Shown here: positions 1 to 6,864 of the stretch, in pieces
How the letters are laid out: every line of letters starts with the position of its first letter
Numbering within the stretch: the stretch's first letter is position 1
Assembly (NCBI GenBank): GCA_964458795.1
Contig: CAYWJW010000036.1
Span: 1-16,102 of the forward strand
Source: JAJTHY01 sp964458795
GTDB lineage: Bacteria; Pseudomonadota; Alphaproteobacteria; Rickettsiales; Midichloriaceae
Direction: 5' to 3'
Length of the DNA: 16,102 bases
Notes under the pieces: generated by a model
The model's input: only the letters and a program-made list of their open reading frames with translations
What the model was told of the DNA's origin: nothing
Databases searched by the model: none
Program-made: the position numbers and the translations under genes

Positions 1-1
1 G

Positions 2-343
2 GAAAACTTTCTAAAATACCTCAAAGATAAGAAAAACGCTGATTTCACCTCGGATAAAAATATCAATCGCTGCATCAGGTTATGGTTTGCAGTATGCGAG
101 CAAACCTTCTCCGATGCTGAGTGTAATTCAAGGAAATCCAAAGCTCGCTTAAACAAACTTAGGGCCATGGAGTGGTTTTTAGCAGAGAGCAAAGATCGTG
201 AATTTGTTTGCTCAATGATAGGAATGGACCCTAAGAAATTACGCATTGCAGCTTTAAAAATATTTAGAAGAGATAAACGCAATAGAAAGTTGTTGGCAAG
301 CATCTTTGCCTCTAAAATGAGGGGGTATAAGCCCTGGCTTTAA
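2..343 (+). CDS. 3' end of an unrecognised protein (partial)
   Basis: An open frame runs in from the left edge and ends at TAA 341-343, giving 113 residues with no start visible. The fragment is basic and rich in Lys/Arg with no membrane segment; it ends in KMRGYKPWL. The segment from WFLAES to MDPKKLR (roughly residues 59-83 of the fragment) has the look of a small helical DNA-associated or phage-type domain in which a W-F-L helix is followed by VC..(I/L)G(M/L)DP..LR, but this is only an impression. No family is claimed. The frame is uninterrupted and its composition fits coding sequence, so a real gene end is likely. Confidence 0.6.
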   Translation, partial: ENFLKYLKDKKNADFTSDKNINRCIRLWFAVCEQTFSDAECNSRKSKARLNKLRAMEWFLAESKDREFVCSMIGMDPKKLRIAALKIFRRDKRNRKLLASIFASKMRGYKPWL

Positions 344-503
344 ATTTTCTGCATACAAATCAATCAACTATGAGTGCAGAAGCGATATTGATTGAAACAT
401 ATTAATATAACAACGCACACTAGTGTCCTTCATGACAGACTTTGAGGGTTTTAAGCATATTTTTCTTATCTTATATCTATGAGTATACTTGACACATAGA
501 GGT

Positions 504-517
504 CAATGGAAGTCCCT
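504..517 (+). repeat. Dispersed 14-base repeat, copy 1
   Basis: CAATGGAAGTCCCT is found here and, in exact reverse complement, at 10058-10071. Both copies are intergenic. This one lies 25 bases beyond the stop codon of the minus-strand membrane protein. Confidence 0.5.
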
Positions 518-541
518 GTTGAAAATATTTTTCATTATTTT

Positions 542-1192
542 TTACCTAAACCGCTCCATCAGTGAGGCAACGGTATTCTCGTTGATTTGAGAAACGAAAT
601 TATCACACACTACTATGTTAACAGCGATTCCCGCTGTAACTATCATAGCTCGGGTAAAACACGGAATAGATTTATATAAATTAGGGTAATCAGAAAAGTA
701 GTCTTCTTTTAGAATATTTGCACACTTATCATGTTTCTTAATTGCTGTAATTCCTAACATAAAAAAACTTGCGCTAGATATGCAAGTTGCGCTGATTTTT
801 AAGTATTGCTTATTAATCATAGCATCCAAAACAGGTTCACGAAATGCAAGTAGATGTGAAGCTATAAGAGTTGCATTTTGTAATATGCAAAAAATTCCAT
901 GCTTTGATGGTTCTGGGTTTGCACGAAATGCCTTTATTGCCTTATCTACTCTTTCATAAGCCTCTTTATCTTTGTCTTTGTTCTCCAATATAATAGGTTC
1001 TATACTTTCTAGGGAGATATCATTATCATATTTAATTCCAGCTTTTTCAAGAAAAGCAACAATTGCAGATGCAAGTTCACCTTGATAAAATGATTTTAAC
1101 CTAGGATTAGTTCTATGATTTAACTTAACAATAGTCATGGCACACAATGTAGCAGCTGAGATAAAGCCTACTTTCAAAATTCCTATGTACAT
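542..1192 (-). CDS. Hypothetical multi-pass membrane protein
   Basis: A 216-residue protein I do not recognise. Four hydrophobic stretches are visible, at about residues 5-22, 99-117, 132-151 and 179-196. A charged, Lys/Glu-rich loop (about 24-98) separates the first from the rest, so it is probably an inner-membrane protein. The ATG at 1190-1192 follows a weak purine-rich AGATGAG. The gene starts 50 bases after the sdhA stop on the same strand with no convincing terminator between, so it may be read through from the sdh operon, although nothing in its sequence suggests a role in succinate dehydrogenase. It occupies the place where sdhB would lie in a complete sdhCDAB operon, but has no Fe-S cysteine motifs and is not SdhB. 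Confidence 0.7.
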   Translation of the reverse strand: MYIGILKVGFISAATLCAMTIVKLNHRTNPRLKSFYQGELASAIVAFLEKAGIKYDNDISLESIEPIILENKDKDKEAYERVDKAIKAFRANPEPSKHGIFCILQNATLIASHLLAFREPVLDAMINKQYLKISATCISSASFFMLGITAIKKHDKCANILKEDYFSDYPNLYKSIPCFTRAMIVTAGIAVNIVVCDNFVSQINENTVASLMERFR

Positions 1193-1242
1193 AATAACTC
1201 ATCTTAATTTTGGCTTATCATAACACAAGCCCAGACTCAAAG

Positions 1243-3027
1243 TCAATAAACTCGCTTCTTCGGTGGGAAGGCTTTAACCTCGTCTGTAAGGCTGGTTTGG
1301 GTTACATTGCGGTAGTCTATTTTGGTCTTGCCTTTGGGGTCAATCCAAATTAGAGAGTGCTTCATCCAATTTTTATCGTCACGATTTGGGAAATCTTCTC
1401 TTGCATGTGCGCCTCTGCTTTCCTTGCGGTTAAGCGCTGCTTCCATAGTTACAACTGCTTGAGTACGAAGATTATCAAGTTCAAGGGCCTCTATAAGATC
1501 GCTATTCCATACGCGTCCGCGATCGCTGATGCCAATATTTGCAAATGAATCATGCACTTTATGAATAAGCTTGCTGCCTTCTTTTAGCAGATCAGCCGTT
1601 CTAAAGACGTTAGCATGGTCTTGCATGGTTTTTTGCATATCATGTCTGATCTTAGCAGTCGGCAGTTTACCTTTAGAGTTGAGGATTTTTTCAAACCTAG
1701 CAAAGCCAATATCAGCTATATCTTTTTTAAGCTCCTTGTGCGGAGAATTAGGTTTTACTAATTCAGCTGCGCGGATTGCCGCAGCCCTGCCAAAAACGAT
1801 TAAATCAAGCAAAGAATTAGAGCCGAGGCGATTAGCACCATGCACGGATACACAGGCCGCCTCACCTATAGCCATTAAGCCTTGCACAGCTTCCAACTTC
1901 TTGCCTTTTTTAGTAAGGGCTTCACCATGGTAATTAGTAGGCACGCCTCCCATGTTATAATGGACTGTTGGAACCACGGGAATTGGTTGCTTGGTTAGAT
2001 CAACTCCAGCAAATATCTTAGCACTTTCCGAAATACCTGGTAGGCGTTCATGTAAGACCTTTGGGTCTAAATGTGATAAAACAAGATATATATGATCCTT
2101 TTTCGGGCCAAAGCCTCGCCCTTCCCTAATCTCTTTGATCATGGAACGGCTTACTACATCACGCGATGCCAGGTCTTTGGCAGATGGCGCGTAGCGCTCC
2201 ATAAAACGTTCACCATTAGAATTGATTAGGTATCCGCCCTCACCCCTTGCCCCTTCGGTAATCAGGCAGCCAGCACCGTAAATTCCTGTAGGATGGAATT
2301 GAACAAACTCCATATCTTGTAGTGGCAATCCTGCGCGCAAAACCATGCCATTACCATCCCCAGTGCAAGTGTGGGCCGAGGTTGCAGATTGATATGCACG
2401 ACCATATCCCCCTGTTGCAAGCACAGTTATATGAGATCTAAATCGGTGAAGCTTCCCATCTTCAAGAGAATAGGCTGTAACACCTCGACAAACACCATCT
2501 TCCATTATTAAATCAAGGGCGAAGTACTCAATGAAAAATTCCACATCAAATTTTAGAGATTGCTGATAGAGTGTGTGTAAAATGGCATGCCCAGTTCTAT
2601 CCGCTGCGGCACATGTGCGCTCTGCTGGTTTTCCTTCTCCGTATTCTGTTGTCATCCCACCAAATGGCCGCTGGTAGATCTTACCCTCTGCTGTCCTGGA
2701 AAAGGGCACTCCATAATGCTCAAGCTCAATAATAGCTTGAGGCGCATGTTGACACATGTATTGAATTGCATCTTGGTCACCCAGCCAATCCCCTCCTTTA
2801 ACCGTATCATACATATGCCAGCGCCAGTCATCCGGACCCATGTTGCCAAGAGCTGCTGAAATCCCACCTTGCGCTGCCACAGTATGGCTCCTAGTAGGAA
2901 ATACTTTAGTTATGCACGCGGTCTTAAGACCTTTCTCTGCCATACCAAGGGTAGCACGCAAGCCCGCACCGCCAGCACCAACTACCAATACATCGTACTC
3001 ATGGTCAACAATTTCATATTTGTTCAT
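1243..3027 (-). CDS. sdhA: Succinate dehydrogenase flavoprotein subunit
   Basis: Catalytic subunit of complex II: oxidises succinate to fumarate and passes electrons through FAD to the Fe-S subunit, at the cytoplasmic face of the inner membrane. The 594 residues are the normal length. Visible motifs are the dinucleotide fold GAGGAG (17-22), the covalent FAD histidine H48 in RSHTVAAQGG, the active-site H245 in FHPTG, E258 in TEGARGEGG, R289 in SRDVVSR, HYNMGG, HGANRLGSNSLLDL, and the C-terminal ESRGAHAREDFPNRDD with the end PPKKRVY. Counterparts in E. coli SdhA (H45, H242, E255, R286) are all offset by three, so the enzyme looks intact. The ATG is preceded by AGGA, and the sdhD stop codon TAG lies within that same TTAGGA, so translation is probably coupled. 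sdhB is not adjacent, as in Rickettsia, where it is at a separate locus. Confidence 0.98.
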   Translation of the reverse strand: MNKYEIVDHEYDVLVVGAGGAGLRATLGMAEKGLKTACITKVFPTRSHTVAAQGGISAALGNMGPDDWRWHMYDTVKGGDWLGDQDAIQYMCQHAPQAIIELEHYGVPFSRTAEGKIYQRPFGGMTTEYGEGKPAERTCAAADRTGHAILHTLYQQSLKFDVEFFIEYFALDLIMEDGVCRGVTAYSLEDGKLHRFRSHITVLATGGYGRAYQSATSAHTCTGDGNGMVLRAGLPLQDMEFVQFHPTGIYGAGCLITEGARGEGGYLINSNGERFMERYAPSAKDLASRDVVSRSMIKEIREGRGFGPKKDHIYLVLSHLDPKVLHERLPGISESAKIFAGVDLTKQPIPVVPTVHYNMGGVPTNYHGEALTKKGKKLEAVQGLMAIGEAACVSVHGANRLGSNSLLDLIVFGRAAAIRAAELVKPNSPHKELKKDIADIGFARFEKILNSKGKLPTAKIRHDMQKTMQDHANVFRTADLLKEGSKLIHKVHDSFANIGISDRGRVWNSDLIEALELDNLRTQAVVTMEAALNRKESRGAHAREDFPNRDDKNWMKHSLIWIDPKGKTKIDYRNVTQTSLTDEVKAFPPKKRVY

Positions 3028-3035
3028 AAAATTTC

Positions 3036-3425
3036 CTAACTAATTCTAAGTAAAATATATATGCTAAATACAGCAATCAAACCAGCAACTACAGTTGTTA
3101 TAATGGTTGCATACATAAGCAATAAAGCCGCAATTTTAAGCGCATGGCAATGAACATAGTCTTCAATAATCATGCGAAGACCAAGTGATGCATGATAAAA
3201 TGCAATAAGGATAAACAAGATGGCACCAATAACTGTAGCAGGAGATGTCATAAACCATGGAAGACTAGTTTCATCCTGCCGCACAAATAATATAATAGTT
3301 ACTACAAACCATATGAGCAAAGGAACCATAAAAATGGCTGTCACGCGTTGGTGGATAAAGTGATCCGTCCCGCTTCTCGCACTACCAAGGCGCTTAACTT
3401 TTGCAAGTGGAGTTCTGATGCTCAT
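3036..3425 (-). CDS. sdhD: Succinate dehydrogenase membrane anchor subunit
   Basis: Small membrane anchor of complex II that, with SdhC, binds haem b and ubiquinone. I chose the ATG at 3425 (129 residues, MSIRTPLAKVKRLGSARSG). It has a GAGGT Shine-Dalgarno at good spacing; the longer frame to 3443 would use TTG and overlap sdhC. Three membrane helices are visible at about 31-49, 63-82 and 98-125. The probable haem ligand is H78 in FYHASLGLRMIIEDYVH, with D89-Y90 matching the E. coli SdhD Asp-Tyr pair at the quinone site. The motif GTDHFIHQRVTAIFMVPL is typical of alphaproteobacterial SdhD. The sdhC stop TGA overlaps the GAGGT of this gene, and only 8 bases separate its own stop from sdhA. Confidence 0.93.
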   Translation of the reverse strand: MSIRTPLAKVKRLGSARSGTDHFIHQRVTAIFMVPLLIWFVVTIILFVRQDETSLPWFMTSPATVIGAILFILIAFYHASLGLRMIIEDYVHCHALKIAALLLMYATIITTVVAGLIAVFSIYILLRIS

Positions 3426-3435
3426 AAAATTTACC

Positions 3436-3840
3436 TCAGGCAATATTTAATATTATTAACCAGGTGGCTAAAGTGAGAAATGATGCTATAACAACCGCGA
3501 TCCAGCCTGTGATTTCCATAGTCCTCACATTAAAGCCAAACCCAGCATCCCAAAACAGATGTCGTACCCCAGTACAAAAATGGAAAAATACTGAAAAGCT
3601 CCATGCTATGAGAACTATATGCCCCCAAATATTGCTGAAGAACTGCCAGACCCAACCTTCCATCGGAGTTTTTGTAGAAAATGTCACACAAACTATCCAC
3701 CAAACAAAAGCAAATAATCCTAAGAAATTTACAACACCTGAAACTCTATGCATGATTGAAAGCGTCGAGCTAATTTGCGGCCTGTATATACTCAAATGAG
3801 GAGAAAGAGGTCTTTGTAATTTATCATCTTGATGCTGCAT
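3436..3840 (-). CDS. sdhC: Succinate dehydrogenase cytochrome b556 subunit
   Basis: Cytochrome b subunit of complex II, 134 residues, a normal length. The N-terminal RPLSPHLSIYRPQ (about 10-22) and SIMHRVSGV (28-36) are family hallmarks; S28 and R32 match the E. coli ubiquinone-site Ser27/Arg31. Three hydrophobic helices lie at about 36-55, 72-92 and 108-131. H87 in FFHFCTGVRHLFWDAG corresponds to the axial haem ligand of E. coli SdhC (His84), and the following GVRH is conserved. It is first in sdhC-sdhD-sdhA. A short AGGG lies close to the ATG. A TATAGT hexamer sits just upstream (3848-3853) but lacks a good -35 box, so transcription may instead come from the lipoprotein gene 58 bases upstream. 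Confidence 0.95.
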   Translation of the reverse strand: MQHQDDKLQRPLSPHLSIYRPQISSTLSIMHRVSGVVNFLGLFAFVWWIVCVTFSTKTPMEGWVWQFFSNIWGHIVLIAWSFSVFFHFCTGVRHLFWDAGFGFNVRTMEITGWIAVVIASFLTLATWLIILNIA

Positions 3841-3898
3841 ACACCCTACTATAATTCATAAAATTGAAATTCGGCATAGCCTCAGACATATTGAGCTT

Positions 3899-4021
3899 TT
3901 AACGCTCGTATATCTCACCTTCAACTTCATCAGGGTGATCAAGCTTGCCTTTAACGCCACAGGCGCTTACTAAGCTTAGAGAAGCAAGAATGAAGAATAA
4001 TTTTAGAAGAGTTTTATACAT
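3899..4021 (-). CDS. lptM: Small LptM-like lipoprotein (40 aa)
   Basis: A very short gene on the minus strand. The 40-residue product begins MYKTLLKLFFILASLSLVSAC, a basic start, a hydrophobic core and a lipobox LVSAC with the lipidated cysteine at residue 21. The mature part starts CGVKGKLDHP, close to the CGLKGPLYFP-type start of the LptM (YifL) family, small lipoproteins that in E. coli help mature the LPS translocon LptD/LptE. After that come only acidic residues and YER. The size and the lipobox followed by CG.KG.L are the evidence; there is no strong Shine-Dalgarno. It lies between dut (87 bases upstream) and sdhC (58 bases downstream). In many proteobacteria the equivalent gene sits beside argH; here an argH homologue is about 1.4 kb away in the opposite orientation. 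Confidence 0.72.
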   Translation of the reverse strand: MYKTLLKLFFILASLSLVSACGVKGKLDHPDEVEGEIYER

Positions 4022-4052
4022 AAAGCTAATAGAAAATATTAAATCAGTCTTA

Positions 4053-4080
4053 AGGATATTGCTTTTAACCTGTATCTCAA
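4053..4080 (-). promoter_or_regulatory. Possible sigma70-type promoter before the lptM-like gene and sdhCDA
   Basis: On the minus strand TTGAGA (4075-4080) is followed after 16 bases by TATCCT (4053-4058), in the 87-base gap between dut and the LptM-like lipoprotein. The -35 is five of six to consensus and the -10 four of six. It would give the lipoprotein and sdhCDA their own transcript, separate from tlpA-dut. This is a consensus match only. Confidence 0.3.
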
Positions 4081-4108
4081 GCTTTTTCTTGCCTGTTACA
4101 TTAAAAAG

Positions 4109-4582
4109 TTATGCAGCCTTATTATCCTGCATGATACCGGTTGAGCCAAAGCCCCCTTCACCGCGCTCGGTTTCGCTTAAATCCCTTACTATATTCCAAT
4201 TAACCCTAGAGTACTTTGCTATAATCATTTGCGCAATTCGCATACCACGCTGGATTGTAAAGTCTTTATTACTTAAATTTATTAAGATAACGCATATTTC
4301 TCCACGATAATCTGCATCAATAGTACCAGGAGAATTAGGGACTGAGATGCCACTTTTAAGAGCGAGCCCTGACCTTGGACGTATTTGTGCCTCATATCCT
4401 TCGGGTAGTGCGATACTTATGCCAGTTGGAACGGCAATAGTTTCAAAAGGCTTAAGCACAATGTCTGAATCAATAGCCGCTGCTAAATCCATGCCGGCAC
4501 TATCTAATGTGGCATAAGAGGGCAATGGCAATTCACCTAAGTTTGGTAATTTTTTTATGGATACAAATGCACTGTCTGTCAT
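4109..4582 (-). CDS. dut: Deoxyuridine 5'-triphosphate nucleotidohydrolase (dUTPase)
   Basis: Hydrolyses dUTP to dUMP and pyrophosphate, keeping uracil out of DNA and supplying dUMP for thymidylate synthesis; a soluble homotrimer. The 157 residues are the usual length and all five dUTPase motifs are present in order: 1 AGMDLAAA (29-36), 2 RPRSGLALKSGI (68-79), 3 GTIDADYRGE (86-95) with catalytic D89, 4 RGMRIAQMII (112-121), and the C-terminal 5 ERGEGGFGSTG (139-149) that closes over the nucleotide. It starts 9 bases after the tlpA-like stop, so the two are probably co-transcribed. The Shine-Dalgarno is weak. Confidence 0.97.
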   Translation of the reverse strand: MTDSAFVSIKKLPNLGELPLPSYATLDSAGMDLAAAIDSDIVLKPFETIAVPTGISIALPEGYEAQIRPRSGLALKSGISVPNSPGTIDADYRGEICVILINLSNKDFTIQRGMRIAQMIIAKYSRVNWNIVRDLSETERGEGGFGSTGIMQDNKAA

Positions 4583-4591
4583 ATTAAAGCT

Positions 4592-5335
4592 CTAATTAAT
4601 TATTGTAACCTTTTTGGAGGTTTCTTTGTTGAAGATTATATCCTGATCTGGTTTTAAGTCATATTGTTTTTTTGATAAAACATCTTTACTTTCCTCACGC
4701 TTTTTTTCAATTAAAGCAAGTACATCATTAACTATCTCTTTTTTGGACCAATTGACATTTTTATCAATTTTAGCAAAGACAATTCCTCTAGGGTCAACAA
4801 GCAAAGTTGTTGGCAATGATTTTACACTAAATGCACCCATAGCCTGCTTATTGGGATCTAAATAAATATCTAAGTGCTTAATTTTCAAAGATTTATAATA
4901 AGCTTGTATGTAACTTACATCTTTATAATCCATAGAAATTGGAAGAATCACAAAATCTTCCACATCCAAAAAATTAGCATTACTTCTTAGCTTATCCAAT
5001 CCTTTTAGCTCCTCTGAGCAGCTAGTGCACCAAGTGGCAAAGAAATAAATCAGGACAAATTTACCACGAAAGCTCTTAAGTGTAACCGCCTCCCCCTCGA
5101 CATTAAATAAAGATATTCTTGGCTCTGTGAAACTTTCCATCTCAACCTGATTTGATAACAATTCAGAAGTTCTCTTATGTGGCTTCTCAAGCTCAAGCGA
5201 AACATCGACCTTTTCAACAATTTCTTGCGATTTAGCATCACTATAGAACAAAAGCACCACCAAAATAGATAAATGCCAAAAACTAGTAAATGAGGTCCAG
5301 AAGTAAAAGAAAATAGATTTTTTTGAAATTTCCAT
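4592..5335 (-). CDS. TlpA/ResA-type thiol-disulfide oxidoreductase, membrane-anchored
   Basis: Predicted periplasmic thioredoxin-fold protein of the TlpA/ResA group, which reduce disulfides, for example in cytochrome c or cytochrome oxidase assembly. The 247 residues start with a hydrophobic anchor (about 9-31). A linker leads to the redoxin domain (about 72-212), with GKFVLIYFFATWCTSC holding the redox pair C103/C106 and the cis-proline P175 in SLPTT. The strand ILPISMDY and the D(P)RG turn near 181-184 are also typical. A Lys/Asp-rich tail of about 35 residues after the domain is unusual. No good Shine-Dalgarno is visible before the ATG at 5333-5335. It is first of the minus-strand group and divergent from the ArgH homologue, an arrangement found in other alphaproteobacteria. 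Confidence 0.88.
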   Translation of the reverse strand: MEISKKSIFFYFWTSFTSFWHLSILVVLLFYSDAKSQEIVEKVDVSLELEKPHKRTSELLSNQVEMESFTEPRISLFNVEGEAVTLKSFRGKFVLIYFFATWCTSCSEELKGLDKLRSNANFLDVEDFVILPISMDYKDVSYIQAYYKSLKIKHLDIYLDPNKQAMGAFSVKSLPTTLLVDPRGIVFAKIDKNVNWSKKEIVNDVLALIEKKREESKDVLSKKQYDLKPDQDIIFNKETSKKVTIIN

Positions 5336-5343
5336 CTTGCACG

Positions 5344-5381
5344 TTTTGTTAAAATGATTTACACCTTAACAAAATTTTAAC
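5344..5381. promoter_or_regulatory. Overlapping inverted repeats in the tlpA/argH-like divergent spacer
   Basis: The 67-base spacer between the divergent starts holds two interlocked perfect inverted repeats. TTTTGTTAA (5344-5352) pairs with TTAACAAAA (5366-5374), and GTTAAAAT (5348-5355) pairs with ATTTTAAC (5374-5381). Half-site centres are about two helical turns apart, as expected of an operator for a dimeric regulator controlling both genes. AT richness makes chance repeats likelier, and no regulator gene is nearby. Confidence 0.35.
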
Positions 5382-5402
5382 AATATCCCAAGAGATATAT
5401 TT

Positions 5403-6863
5403 ATGGCACTAAAAAAAATAAAACTACCTGAGTCTACCGATGTAAAAGCACTTAGCAATGATAATACCACTCTTGATGGTAATCTTGAAAGCTTCTCAAA
5501 AGCAATTTGGGGAGAAAACCAGAATTCAAACCCTATAGTTGCTGACTTTTTGTCGACTATAGATGGTGATTACAAGCTTTATCCGCACACTATTGAGTCT
5601 CTGAAAGCCCAATTTAAAATGCATATCAAACGAGAAGTTATACCAGAGTATGAAGGCAAACAATTAATTGATGCGCTCGATAAAGTGCATAGAGAATTGG
5701 CAGAGAGTAAGCTTGATGTTAAATCTTTTCATTCGATTTATGAATTGATTGCTGATCGCATTTCCGAAATTGCCCCTGAAGCTTATAGATGGTACTCAGT
5801 TGCGCGTTCGCAGAGTTCGCAAACAGCTGGCGATCTCAAATTATGGGTACGCAACGCGATTGATATATTGGATTCATCCCTTCAGCAACTGCAATCAAAA
5901 TTGATTAATAGGTCTGAAGACACTGTCAAAACTATCTTTCCGGCTAATTCTAATTCACAGCTTTACCAACCAACTTCATTTGGGCATCATCTACTTGCCT
6001 ATGTAGAAATGTTTGGTCGCGATCGGGCACGCTTTAAGGACGCCAGAACTCGCCTTAACGAATCTCCATATGCTTCGGGTGAGATTGTTGGAAACTCATT
6101 TAATTTGAACAGAGAAATGGTTGCACGTATACTATCATTTGATCGCGCGATGCAAAACTCAGTCGATGCAGTATCCAGTAGAGATTTTATCATCGAATTC
6201 CTATCCGCAACCTCCAATAGCTTTGTCAATCTATCAAGACTTGCCGGTGAGATGATATCTTGGCACAGTAGCCGTAACAATTACATCAATTTTGATTCAA
6301 GCTTAGTAGAACAAAGCCTGATTCTTCCTTATAAGCGTGACCAATTAGCACTTGAATCAATACGATCCAAAGCAAGCAAATCTATTGGATCCTTGATGTC
6401 AGTGCTTTCTATGTCTAAGGATTTGCCACTTGAGCATTCAAGAGACTATGAAGAAATGCTAGAAGTTGCCCTCACCTCTTTTGCTGATCTTAGTGGCTCT
6501 TTGAACACCATGGCTTTAATGGTAAGCAGCTTTACTCTAAATAGAAAAACTATGAAAGAAGCAGCCTCTAAGAATTTCTCGACAGCCCAAGATTTGGTAG
6601 ATTGGATCGTACAAAAATCCAACGTTAATCTTATTGAAGCACAAACCAGAGCGCGCAATATAATTGATTATGCAATTGAAAAAGGTAAGAAGTTATCATT
6701 ACTAGAGCTTGCTGAACTTAAAAAGTTTGAGCCTGCTGCAGATGAGGACATATACAGCGTATTGATTCCTTCAAGAGCAATAATAGCTCGCCGCAGCGGC
6801 AACGGTTCGAATCCAGTTCAAATTCGCAAATCTATCCGAGCAGCAAGGCGTAAATACCTGTAG
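5403..6863 (+). CDS. Divergent argininosuccinate lyase homologue, probably catalytically inactive
   Basis: Homologous over its full 486 residues to ArgH (aspartase/fumarase superfamily). Family landmarks in order: IWGENQ at 35-40 (ArgH MWGGRF), ARSQSSQTAGDLKLW at 134-148 (ARSRNDQVATDLRLW), QPTSFGHHLLAYVEMFGRDR at 189-208, NSVDAVSSRDFIIEFL at 252-267, LILPYKRD at 306-313 (the IMPQKKNP signature loop), LPLEHSRDYEE at 341-351 (LPLAYNRDMQED), and an ArgH-like C terminus (P471 onward). Against the active site known from delta-crystallin/ASL, the loop Ser (S305) and Lys (K311) remain. However, RND is QSS, the catalytic His of THLQ is N184 (SNSQ), and the Tyr and Gln of YNxDxQ are H345 and E350. The frame is intact with no stops. 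It may be a retained pseudoenzyme with another job, or a gene decaying by substitution. AAGAGA precedes the ATG by 7 bases. Its TAG is one base from the convergent gene's stop. Confidence 0.88.
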   Translation: MALKKIKLPESTDVKALSNDNTTLDGNLESFSKAIWGENQNSNPIVADFLSTIDGDYKLYPHTIESLKAQFKMHIKREVIPEYEGKQLIDALDKVHRELAESKLDVKSFHSIYELIADRISEIAPEAYRWYSVARSQSSQTAGDLKLWVRNAIDILDSSLQQLQSKLINRSEDTVKTIFPANSNSQLYQPTSFGHHLLAYVEMFGRDRARFKDARTRLNESPYASGEIVGNSFNLNREMVARILSFDRAMQNSVDAVSSRDFIIEFLSATSNSFVNLSRLAGEMISWHSSRNNYINFDSSLVEQSLILPYKRDQLALESIRSKASKSIGSLMSVLSMSKDLPLEHSRDYEEMLEVALTSFADLSGSLNTMALMVSSFTLNRKTMKEAASKNFSTAQDLVDWIVQKSNVNLIEAQTRARNIIDYAIEKGKKLSLLELAELKKFEPAADEDIYSVLIPSRAIIARRSGNGSNPVQIRKSIRAARRKYL

Positions 6864-6864
6864 C

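Noticed and set aside
360..395. TCAATCAA/TTGATTGA inverted repeat after the first partial gene
   Set aside because: An AT-rich stem with a 20-base loop and no T run; too weak to call a terminator.
489..494. Perfect TTGACA on the plus strand
   Set aside because: No acceptable -10 hexamer lies 15-19 bases downstream and there is no plus-strand gene to serve.
1212..1231. GGCTT/AAGCC inverted repeat after sdhA as a terminator
   Set aside because: Only a 5-base stem with a 10-base loop and no T run on the minus-strand transcript.
1357..2859. Several plus-strand open frames opposite sdhA
   Set aside because: All are antisense shadows of a conserved gene with intact motifs.
3426..3443. Longer sdhD starting at a TTG at 3443
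   Set aside because: The ATG at 3425 has a GAGGT at proper spacing and matches the family's N terminus, while the TTG start lies inside sdhC with no Shine-Dalgarno.
3945..4310. Plus-strand open frame of 121 codons over the lptM-like gene and dut
   Set aside because: It is antisense to the clear dut motifs and to the lipoprotein, and its product has no recognisable features.
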